Assembly (NCBI GenBank): GCA_038231495.1
Contig: JBBRLG010000044.1
Span: 1-22,222 of the forward strand
Direction of reading: 5' to 3'
Source of the DNA: JBBRLG01 sp038231495
Lineage (GTDB): Bacteria > Planctomycetota > Planctomycetia > Gemmatales > Gemmataceae
DNA: 22,222 nt
This document shows, one piece after another, positions 1-6,211 of this stretch. Made by a program: the position numbers and the translations under genes. Numbering within the stretch: position 1 is the stretch's first letter; every line of letters begins with the position of its first letter. The notes under the pieces are model-generated. The model did no database searches, was not told the origin of the DNA, and saw only the letters and a list, made by a program, of their open reading frames with translations.

Positions 1-137
1 GGGAGGCCGGGGACCGAAAACTGACAGCCGGACGATCTGCTGCCTGCCGAAAAGGCATCGATTCGGCCCCGAGGGCTTGAGAGCGCACGGAAAAACACGG
101 GTTTCCGTCACTAGCAAAAATCGAGCCGAACACTATT

Positions 138-194
138 GGGACGCAGCTCTTTTTCAATTCCAACGGACTTGTCCAAGAAAAAGAACTGCGTCCC
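138..194. repeat. Imperfect inverted repeat (REP/MITE-like hairpin)
   Basis: The arms at 138-155 and 177-194 are 18 bp each and match as reverse complements except for one base (C in the left arm where T is expected). The loop is 21 nt and contains a further 4-bp self-complement (165-168 with 171-174). The arms contain a run of five T (left) and five A (right). It lies downstream of the minus-strand segment ending at 241, so it could act as a bidirectional terminator. Its shape also resembles dispersed REP/MITE-type elements of planctomycete genomes. Which it is cannot be told from one copy. Confidence 0.6.
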
Positions 195-221
195 CTTTGT
201 GCGCCCCCCCTTTGTGCGCCC
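192..221. repeat. Perfect 15-bp tandem duplication
   Basis: The 15-mer CCCCTTTGTGCGCCC occurs at 192-206 and again, identically and without a gap, at 207-221. The first copy overlaps the end of the right arm of the 138-194 hairpin. It looks like a recent replication-slippage duplication or the edge of a repeat element. Positions 1-137, to the left of the hairpin, show no open frame or RNA gene that I can support. Confidence 0.7.
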
Positions 222-240
222 CCTCGTCACCGGCCCCTTG

Positions 241-627
241 TCAATAAAACAGGCTCGCCGCCGCACCGTTGTGGCCCAGCACCGGCGCGTGCGCCACCGT
301 CGCCATGCGCACGGCCGCAGTACCGGCCGGGTCGAAGGTTTCCACTTCCACGACTGCCGGCTCCCGCAGGTCGAGGATGAAATCGCTGTAACTATCGGCC
401 ACCCATTTCGGCGGGCCACCGAAGTACGTCAGCACTTTGCCATCGACGCGGGCTTTCAACTCAATGTAACTGTTCGTGTCGTCGGTCTGCAAATCGACCG
501 CGAAGGCGTAACGCCCCGCTTCCAGTCGGTCCGTCCAGGTCTGGAAACGGGCCGTGCCAGTCTGGTGCGCTGCGATCGCCTTGGGGCTGACCGTCACCGG
601 ACCGCCTTCAATACTCTGCGTCAGTAC
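241..627 (-). CDS. Beta-rich segment downstream of the methyltransferase, in the -1 frame
   Basis: A 128-codon reading frame follows the methyltransferase and overlaps its stop codon. It looks like real protein: alternating hydrophobic strands, balanced composition, and motifs such as GRYAFAVDLQTDD, IELKARVDGK and VVEVETFDPAG, suggesting a small beta-sandwich. I do not recognise the family. No ATG or GTG with a ribosome site sits near its start. The only candidate start at the junction is CTG at 624-622, overlapping the upstream TGA as CTGA. Reading the methyltransferase with a -1 slip after its codon TTG (627-625) gives a smooth junction (HPL then VLTQSIEGG). It may be the C-terminal domain of one protein split by an indel, a frameshift product, or a coupled separate gene. 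The frame runs further upstream, but that part is arginine-rich antisense-like sequence inside the methyltransferase. Confidence 0.5.
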   Translation of the reverse strand, partial: VLTQSIEGGPVTVSPKAIAAHQTGTARFQTWTDRLEAGRYAFAVDLQTDDTNSYIELKARVDGKVLTYFGGPPKWVADSYSDFILDLREPAVVEVETFDPAGTAAVRMATVAHAPVLGHNGAAASLFY

Positions 628-1454
628 AACGGGTGTTCGATCTGCTCGGACTGCTCCGAGACCTTTTCGGCGACCCCGTACATCCGCTGGCCACCGTGCG
701 GCGGCTGGTCGTGTTCCCATTTCTCGACCCAGACGAGTTTGAAGCCACACGCGGCGAGCCAGTTTTTCATACAGGGGATGTTTGGAACGAACCAGTTGCT
801 CCCCCCCTTGAAACGGTTCGGATAAGAGAAGCAGACGGGCAACCCCAGTCGGTCCATGACGGAAGGGTCAAAATCGACGCGCTGCCCGTCCACATTTTCA
901 ACGTAGTTGAAGGCGGCTTCGCCCTCGAAGCACAACCGGCCGCCGAGTTTCAAGGATTTGGCAATCCGTTCAAAGGCCAGGATCGGGTACTTGAGGTGGT
1001 AATAAACGCCCCGGAACATGGCGAGGTCGAATAACCCCAATCCCTGGTTTGGCAGGTCGTACACGCTCGCCTGGACGTGCGTAACCTTGGATTGCAAGAT
1101 ACGCCGTGCCACCGCGAAGCCTACCCGCTCCGGGTCTTGAATGTCGAAGGCGACGACTTCGGCACCGCGGCGCTCCATCTCAAACGCCAGGGGACCGTCC
1201 CAGGAGCCGATGTCAACGACGCGGAGGCCGGTGAGGTTCTTTTCCAGGCGGAACGAATCGCAAATCGCGGACGCCGGAAAATCCGACCCTCCCGGCGTTA
1301 CCATGCCCGGCCGTAGCTCAAAGCGGTGATACCAGGTTACCGAGTCAAGGAGCTTGCGCGCGTCTTCGTCCGAAAGCCAGGCTGGGTTCTCATTGCGAGA
1401 TATTTTCCCGGTCGGTCGATTGTCGATCGCCCCCCCGCTATTTCCTTTGCTCAT
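621..1454 (-). CDS. CmoB/DUF1698-like SAM-dependent methyltransferase
   Basis: A 277-residue class I methyltransferase. The start at 1454 is chosen because a perfect AGGAGG (1468-1463) lies 8 nt upstream; a longer frame to 1484 lacks this. The family signature WYHRFELRPGMVTPG is at residues 41-55, the SAM-binding motif VVDIGSWDG at 79-87, the acidic FDIQDPE at 103-109, FRGVYYHLKYP near 148-157, and the late motif NWFVPNIPCMKNWL near 220-233. These resemble CmoB, the enzyme that carboxymethylates wobble U34 of tRNA. CmoB is longer (about 320 residues) and works with CmoA, which is not seen here, so the substrate is uncertain; many DUF1698-type proteins modify small molecules or glycolipids. 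The frame ends at 621, and a beta-rich reading frame continues immediately in the -1 frame. It lies 198 bp downstream of the TPR protein on the same strand. Confidence 0.82.
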   Translation of the reverse strand: MSKGNSGGAIDNRPTGKISRNENPAWLSDEDARKLLDSVTWYHRFELRPGMVTPGGSDFPASAICDSFRLEKNLTGLRVVDIGSWDGPLAFEMERRGAEVVAFDIQDPERVGFAVARRILQSKVTHVQASVYDLPNQGLGLFDLAMFRGVYYHLKYPILAFERIAKSLKLGGRLCFEGEAAFNYVENVDGQRVDFDPSVMDRLGLPVCFSYPNRFKGGSNWFVPNIPCMKNWLAACGFKLVWVEKWEHDQPPHGGQRMYGVAEKVSEQSEQIEHPLY

Positions 1455-1543
1455 CCGTTTGCCCTCCTGGGAAAGACTCCTCACCGGGTTGGTCGTCCGC
1501 GGTACGGCGCGGGTGGGTAATCGCGTCCGCCGTTCCTTCGCGC

Positions 1544-1573
1544 GCCGCGGGTCGGGGCACGACCCGCCGCGGC
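1544..1573 (-). terminator. GC-rich stem-loop between TPR and methyltransferase genes
   Basis: A 7-bp stem, CGGGTCG (1548-1554) with CGACCCG (1560-1566), has a 5-nt loop. It can be extended by four more pairs (1544-1547 with 1570-1573) across a 3-nt bulge. It lies about 80 bp after the stop codon of the TPR gene. There is no T-tract, so an intrinsic terminator is only a possibility. Confidence 0.3.
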
Positions 1574-1652
1574 TTTGGGGTGGGCAATCAAACCAGGGTG
1601 CGTTGAAGAAGTCAAGATGAACCTTGCAGGCAAGCGGCCTTGGCTCGCGCCT

Positions 1653-3395
1653 TTATTTCGGCATCGTCTTCGGCGGCGTGGACTTGTCGTCCTTTTTGGG
1701 GGCAACGGTCGTCTTGGCCAGCGACCGCACCAGGGCCAATTCGGTCGTCGCATCCCGGTCGTTGGGGCTTTCCTGCAGGGCGGCTTCGTAATAGGGGATG
1801 GCGTCGGCGTACCGCTTGACGCTGGAAGCGCTCCGTGCCGCAACCATGTCGCCGGCGTAGTTGGACCGACGCAGGGCGTCGATGGCGGCCAGGTTCGCCC
1901 GCGCGAGTTGCACCGCCTTCTTGAACGCCGCCGACGCGGTGGTGTAGTCCTTGCGGTCGTAGGCCGCCTTGCCGATCTCCATTTGGTGGTCGAACTCCAC
2001 CGCGTCGGCAACGTCCCGCTCCATCAGCTTGCGGAGCCGCCGCAGTTGCAACAGCACGTCCGCGTCGTTGGGCGCATAGGGCAGAGCCTGGTTGTAGAAT
2101 TGCAGCGACTCGGCGTAGCGCTGCGCCTCGAACGCAGTCGCGGCCTGGTCGCGCAGCCGGACGAACGCGGTGGCGTCGTCCAGCGCCCGCTGGGCGTCGC
2201 GCAGGCCGTTCTTGGCGGCGGAGTCGTCCGGGAACAGCGTCTTGGCCTCGGTGAACAGGCGCACGGCCGATTCAAACCGGCCCTCGCGCAGGGCCACCGT
2301 GCCCTGGTCGAGCAGGCGGACGTATTCGGTGCGGGCGTCGGTGCGGGCCTTGCGCGTGTCGGCGAGGAGGGCGGCGGCTTCCTTGTCGGCCGGGAACAAC
2401 TTCAATGCCGCCTGGACCGAATCCAGCGCGTCGTCGAACCGCTTTTCGCGGAACGACGCCTTCGCCCGAACCACCAAGCGGTCGAAATCGACCTTGCGCT
2501 TGTCGCGGTCCTGCAAGTCGCCGATCTTCTTTTCCGCGTCGAGCAGAGCCTTGTTCGCGGCGTCGTCGTTGGGGACCAACCGCAGGGCCGCCAGGAATTC
2601 GCGCACCGCGTCGGGGTAGCGTTGCGCCTTCAGCGCGTCGCGGCCGGCGTCCATCCGCACCAGGTAGTCCGCGGTCTTCGCCTTGTCGTTTTGCAGCGCG
2701 GCCAACTCCGCGCGGGCATCGCTCAGCCCCTTGTTCGCGGCCTCGTCGCCGGGTACGACCTGGACGGCACTCTCAAAGGCGCGGACCGCGTCGGCCCACT
2801 CCTTGTCGGCAAGCGCTTTCTTACCCTGGTCCAGGAGCTTCGTATATTTCGCCTGGCGTTCGGCCTTGTCCTCGGCACTCTTGTCGTCCACGGCCAGGGC
2901 GGTGTTGGCGAGGATCAAGCCCTTCTTCGCGGCGGCGTCGTCGGGCACAAGGGTCAGGGCCGCGTCGTACAGCTTGGCGGCGGCGGTGTAGTCTTTCTTT
3001 GCCAGGGCGTCGTCGCCCTTGTGCAGCAAGTCGGCAAGTTCCAGCTTTTGCTTGTCCGCGTTGATTTTCTCGCGCTCCAGGGCGAGGGCCGCGCGCTCCG
3101 CTTCGAGGTGTTCCCGTTCGGCGGCGTACTGGCGATCGACCGCCTGGCTGCGCGTGAAAAAGAGGACGGCCCCGACGCCGCCGCCGAGCGCGAGGAAGGC
3201 GACCACTAGCGCGACGGCGAACACGAGCAGTTCCGGCGAGGCGGCGGCCTTGCGCGCGGGAGCCTGCGTTGCCGAGGCGTCGGCGGCGAAGTGGGTGCCG
3301 CACTGCGGGCAGCGCACCACCTGGTCCGCGGGCACGGGCCGGTGTGTAACCAACTGCGTCTGGCATTGCGGACAGGCAAGCGACTGGCTGGACAT
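1653..3395 (-). CDS. Zinc-ribbon, membrane-anchored TPR protein
   Basis: A 580-residue protein. ATG at 3395 is chosen because the zinc ribbon starts right after it and a GGGGAAG stretch precedes it; the frame runs 30 codons further upstream without domain content. Cysteines 8, 11, 29 and 32 (two CPQC knuckles) form an MJ0042-like zinc ribbon. A single transmembrane helix follows at about 56-81, then a charged helical stretch (about 85-120) likely to be coiled coil. From about 122 to the end are eight TPR-like units of roughly 55-65 residues, each with a core such as LAKKDYTAAAKLYDAAL followed by a P-x-D-D turn and a charged linker. The C-terminus is a Lys/Thr/Pro tail. The topology suggests a cytoplasmic zinc ribbon and an extracytoplasmic TPR scaffold, but orientation is not certain. 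The role is probably protein-protein interaction; no enzyme domain is visible. It has its own promoter candidate upstream (3433-3461). Confidence 0.85.
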   Translation of the reverse strand: MSSQSLACPQCQTQLVTHRPVPADQVVRCPQCGTHFAADASATQAPARKAAASPELLVFAVALVVAFLALGGGVGAVLFFTRSQAVDRQYAAEREHLEAERAALALEREKINADKQKLELADLLHKGDDALAKKDYTAAAKLYDAALTLVPDDAAAKKGLILANTALAVDDKSAEDKAERQAKYTKLLDQGKKALADKEWADAVRAFESAVQVVPGDEAANKGLSDARAELAALQNDKAKTADYLVRMDAGRDALKAQRYPDAVREFLAALRLVPNDDAANKALLDAEKKIGDLQDRDKRKVDFDRLVVRAKASFREKRFDDALDSVQAALKLFPADKEAAALLADTRKARTDARTEYVRLLDQGTVALREGRFESAVRLFTEAKTLFPDDSAAKNGLRDAQRALDDATAFVRLRDQAATAFEAQRYAESLQFYNQALPYAPNDADVLLQLRRLRKLMERDVADAVEFDHQMEIGKAAYDRKDYTTASAAFKKAVQLARANLAAIDALRRSNYAGDMVAARSASSVKRYADAIPYYEAALQESPNDRDATTELALVRSLAKTTVAPKKDDKSTPPKTMPK

Positions 3396-3432
3396 GAATC
3401 TTCCCCTGGTCTCGGCGGTGTCGGCTACGTCG

Positions 3433-3461
3433 ATTCTCCCTAATGGCGCACGCCGGGTCAA
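3433..3461 (-). promoter_or_regulatory. Sigma70-type promoter candidate for the TPR gene
   Basis: On the minus strand, TTGACC (3461-3456) is followed by a 17-nt spacer and GAGAAT (3438-3433). The -35 matches consensus at 5 of 6 positions and the -10 at 4 of 6. The predicted start of transcription is about 30 nt before the ATG at 3395. It lies in the 139-bp gap after the decarboxylase-like gene. Confidence 0.5.
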
Positions 3462-3534
3462 GGAACGAACGCCGCCCGTTGGCAAACTTGCGCGCGGGCA
3501 ATGTCTTGTCTCGCCAGGTCCGTCCGCAACCGCG

Positions 3535-4506
3535 TCATATTTCCTTGCCGTTTTCCATGATGAAATCGAAATCCACGGACCAGGCGCCGAGGGAAGGCGA
3601 TTGCGGCCCCGTCAGGCCAAGGTCCTGAATAATCGGGTGGCTGTCCAGGGCGCGGACCGTTACGGTGTAATCGCCGTCCAGCCGGTGGCCGCCGCCGAAG
3701 CGCGTGACCTTGGACGGCGCTTCGACCACCGACTGGTAACAGGCGCGCGACGGGTCGGCTACGTCCCGAAACTGCTTCAGAAAGACCAGCGGGAAAGTGT
3801 GATGGATCAGCAAATCCATCAACTCCACCGCCAAACCCAGGCCCGGCAGCGTGATGGTCCCGGCCGTGCCAAACACCGCTTCAACGAAGTCTTTGAAAAA
3901 CTCCTCGATGCCCGCGAACGTCCGCGTCGGCAGTCCCAGGTGCGTCGTGTCCGACCGGCGGACGTCGAAGATGCGTTGCACCGTCGCCTCGGTCGCCGGG
4001 TTAAATTTCTCGATGGCCAGGGAGTCCGCGGCGAACAGGGCAGGGTCGGCCGCACGCGCGGGAAGCTGGAAAACGCCGTGTTCCTTTGGGAAGCCGTAAA
4101 TCTCGCGGCCCGACGCGAAGGCCCAGGGGTTATCGACAAAGACGTACGGCAAAAACCACGCGATGCGCTCGATGAAGTAGACGCCGAGGATCTTGCGCAC
4201 GGCGGCGACCGGCACCCAGAACGCCACGTCGATTTCCGGAATCCAGCCCATGTTGCTGTCCGGCAGGTTCAGGCAGTGGGCGCGCTGAATCTGCGCGAAG
4301 CCGGCCATCACGCGGTTGACCAGCGGGTGGTAAGTCACGTGGCCGCGACCGGGGACGTTTAGTTGTTTGTTGACGAGCGCGGCCAGGGCGGTGGCGTCGG
4401 CCTCGATCAGGAAGCTGGTAAAGCGCACCTGGTTGTGCTCGAACGGCTGGTTGAGCGATTGCTTGCCGCCGGTCTCGACGTAGGCGGGCTTTTCGGCAGT
4501 GGACAT
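3535..4506 (-). CDS. Acetoacetate decarboxylase family protein
   Basis: A 323-residue protein. The start at 4506 is supported by AGGAG (4518-4514) 7 nt upstream. The segment GREIYGFPKEHG (residues 133-144) matches the Schiff-base lysine region of the acetoacetate decarboxylase (ADC) superfamily, with the predicted catalytic lysine at 141. In classical acetoacetate decarboxylase the next residue is also lysine and lowers the pKa of the first; here it is glutamate 142. Other family-like stretches are GWIPEIDVAFWVPV (87-100) and the C-terminal GAWSVDFDFI. The protein is longer than classical ADC (about 245 residues). It may be a decarboxylase, aldolase/dehydratase or cyclase-type relative rather than a true acetoacetate decarboxylase. 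It lies on the same strand as the two desaturase-like flavoproteins, separated from them by a plus-strand gene, which suggests a shared pathway. No signal peptide is visible. Confidence 0.8.
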   Translation of the reverse strand: MSTAEKPAYVETGGKQSLNQPFEHNQVRFTSFLIEADATALAALVNKQLNVPGRGHVTYHPLVNRVMAGFAQIQRAHCLNLPDSNMGWIPEIDVAFWVPVAAVRKILGVYFIERIAWFLPYVFVDNPWAFASGREIYGFPKEHGVFQLPARAADPALFAADSLAIEKFNPATEATVQRIFDVRRSDTTHLGLPTRTFAGIEEFFKDFVEAVFGTAGTITLPGLGLAVELMDLLIHHTFPLVFLKQFRDVADPSRACYQSVVEAPSKVTRFGGGHRLDGDYTVTVRALDSHPIIQDLGLTGPQSPSLGAWSVDFDFIMENGKEI

Positions 4507-4513
4507 TTGCGGT

Positions 4514-4518
4514 CTCCT
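4514..4518 (-). promoter_or_regulatory. Strong ribosome binding site of the decarboxylase-like gene
   Basis: AGGAG on the minus strand, 7 nt before the ATG at 4506. It fixes that start codon. Confidence 0.7.
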
Positions 4519-4949
4519 AAGTTAAGTGCGAGTTTCGCAGATTTTGGGGTTCCCCGCGAGCAAAAAAGGGTCGGTTTCTTTGAATGAGTCGGGTAGTTTG
4601 CGTGAGTCCAGAACGGCCGCCGCTCGTCGGGCATTCCGGCGAGCGAAAAAATTCAGGTGAATTCCGGAAAAAACGATTGCAATGGTTATCGGGCTTTGGT
4701 ACAACGCTCAAGTAATCCGTGCCGTGCCCGGAAATGCAAATCATGTCACCGCATCGGCTTTTGCATTCTGGTGGCGGCGATGGGCCAAGTCGTTCGCGCT
4801 CCACGACCCGGATGTCCTTCGCCATGGTCGCGGACCAGTTGCCCGATGCTTTGCTTATGGCATTTCTAAGCGGCGAGACCGACCCCACCAAGCAGAAGCG
4901 GTGAGTTCCGATTCTTCAACTTTGCAATTACTCGTGTCCTCAACGCAAT

Positions 4950-4981
4950 TCGGGAAGCGGCCTGCACAGGCCGCTTCCCGA
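4950..4981. terminator. Perfect 15-bp hairpin in the PDZ gene leader
   Basis: Positions 4950-4964 and 4967-4981 are exact reverse complements (15 bp) with only CA between them, so the folded form is a stem of about 14 bp with a tetraloop. It ends 39 nt before the ATG of the PDZ gene. No T-tract follows. It could end transcripts entering from the left, stabilise the PDZ mRNA, or be a palindromic protein-binding site. Confidence 0.5.
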
Positions 4982-5020
4982 GTGCCTGGCCAACCTTTCC
5001 TTTGAAATCCAGAGGGCGGC

Positions 5021-6145
5021 ATGAATCGTACGACACGGATGGCGATAATGAGTACGTTGCTCATCAGTTTGCTCGTAGCTGGAGGGGTCCGCCCGGCCGA
5101 CGGCGAGCAACCAACTGCCGCGATCGAGGACGTGGAGCAACTAATTAAGCAACTTGGCGCTAACGACTATTTTGTACGCGAACGGGCTTCAACGTCCCTC
5201 AAAAGCAAGCCGAAAGCGCTTGCGGCCCTACGCATCGCGCTGGACTCGGATGATGCGGAAGTGCGGTACCGGAGTAAAATGATTCTGGCAGATCTCCAGC
5301 ACAAACAATTGACTCTGGCTTTGGAGAAAATGAATCGGGCCAAACGAGACGGAAAAATTGATCTGTTCGTGGAGTATGCGACGGTTCTCCGCCCCGTTCT
5401 AGGAGATGCGGATTGCAAAATTGACGACCTCTTTATCAAGGTAGTCGATGCGGCAGACCGACGGAAATCGGATGCGGCCCGTACTATCCGATCGGCTATA
5501 GATAATTGGTTGAAGGAAGCAAAATGTGGTCGTCCAGAAAAGCTCCTCGGAAAAGCGAACCCCGACGGTGTAATGATGGTTACAAACTCGGCCACGTTCC
5601 CGGATGGCATTATTGACGGGTACGCTATTATTTCGGAAGGAAGCGTTGAAGCGAGTAGCTGTTTTATGTGTTCAATCGTCCTTAGCAATGGCAACGCACG
5701 CCTGGAAGATGAACGGTCGTGTATTGGCCATTGTTTGGTTATTTGCGATGGCGACGTGGAGACAAATTCGATCCACTATGCTCTTGTTATCGCCCGCGGA
5801 AAGATTATATACAACAAATGTAAGAACAGTATTATCATTCAGGGTGAGCAAAATCCTCTAGGCGTCCTGTCGTTCTTCGAGTTGAGTGATGTCGGCCTTG
5901 AAGTTGCGGAGGAAACCGCGGGGTTGCACGTCAAATCCGTGCAGAAGGACGGCCCGTTTGCCAAGTGTGGCTTTCAGGCCGGCGATTGCCTGCTGACCGC
6001 GAATGGGAAAAAGATCGAGTCCGCCAACGACTTTCGCCGCGTGGTCCGACGCCACCTCGTCGAATCCGTCATGGAACCTAAACCGCTGCCCGTTCAGGTA
6101 GAGCGCGACGGGAAGAAGCGCAGTCTCGCGTTGGAAATCGAGTAG
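5021..6145 (+). CDS. Exported HEAT-like / beta-helix / PDZ protein
   Basis: A 374-residue protein with a Sec signal peptide (about 1-28: basic start, hydrophobic MSTLLISLLVAGG, then PADG). ATG at 5021 follows a GAGG about 9 nt upstream. Residues about 36-95 look like HEAT-type helical repeats (NDYFVRERASTSL, DDAEVRYRSKMILAD). Residues about 188-278 are short strands repeating every 16-19 residues (CSIVLSNGN, HCLVICDGD, ALVIARGK, SIIIQGE), suggesting a small beta-helix as in bactofilin-like folds. A PDZ domain ends the protein (about 285-374; GLEVAEETAGLHVKSVQKDG, AGDCLLTANGKKI). Cysteines are frequent for an exported protein (214, 217, 234, 238, 242 among others). No protease domain is present, so it is probably a binding or scaffold protein. 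Its base composition is visibly less GC-rich than the flanking genes, and it splits two genes that otherwise look like one minus-strand cluster. Confidence 0.78.
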   Translation: MNRTTRMAIMSTLLISLLVAGGVRPADGEQPTAAIEDVEQLIKQLGANDYFVRERASTSLKSKPKALAALRIALDSDDAEVRYRSKMILADLQHKQLTLALEKMNRAKRDGKIDLFVEYATVLRPVLGDADCKIDDLFIKVVDAADRRKSDAARTIRSAIDNWLKEAKCGRPEKLLGKANPDGVMMVTNSATFPDGIIDGYAIISEGSVEASSCFMCSIVLSNGNARLEDERSCIGHCLVICDGDVETNSIHYALVIARGKIIYNKCKNSIIIQGEQNPLGVLSFFELSDVGLEVAEETAGLHVKSVQKDGPFAKCGFQAGDCLLTANGKKIESANDFRRVVRRHLVESVMEPKPLPVQVERDGKKRSLALEIE

Positions 6146-6152
6146 TTACGCT

Positions 6153-6171
6153 CGCCCGAACACTCCGGGCG
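6153..6171. terminator. Weak stem-loop between convergent genes
   Basis: CGCCCG (6153-6158) and CGGGCG (6166-6171) can pair across a 7-nt loop in the 66-bp gap between the convergent PDZ and flavoprotein genes. Position suggests a shared bidirectional terminator, but the stem is short and lacks T-tracts. Confidence 0.3.
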
Positions 6172-6211
6172 CTGACGCGACCCCGCTCGCCACACGGACG
6201 GCAACAACGCA

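Larger units (their letters stand above)
4507..5020. other. 514-bp divergent intergenic region, no supported gene
   Basis: This lies between the minus-strand decarboxylase-like gene and the plus-strand PDZ gene. Small frames occur on both strands, but none has a ribosome site plus protein-like composition. It contains a weak plus-strand promoter-like pair, TTGCAA (4677-4682), 17 nt, TACAAC (4700-4705), some 315 bp before the PDZ start. It also has a short AATTC/GAATT dyad at 4650-4663 and a perfect hairpin at 4950-4981. Confidence 0.5.

Noticed and set aside
1575..3209. Long plus-strand frame of 544 codons antisense to the TPR gene.
   Set aside because: It is a high-GC shadow; the minus strand has clear zinc-ribbon, membrane and TPR features with a promoter and start, while the plus frame is low-complexity Arg/Gly/Val-rich.
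4657..4869. Plus-strand frame containing a CKSCH heme-like motif.
   Set aside because: A single CxxCH in a short frame without signal peptide or cytochrome context is expected by chance.
4517..4891. Minus-strand open frame of 124 codons in the intergenic region upstream of the decarboxylase-like gene.
   Set aside because: It overlaps the ribosome site and leader of that gene, has no ribosome site of its own, and its composition looks random.
4719..4904. Plus-strand frame ending with the protein-like stretch VADQLPDALLMAFLSGETDP.
   Set aside because: Only the last 25 or so residues look protein-like, there is no clear start or ribosome site, and no known family is visible; it could at most be a gene remnant.
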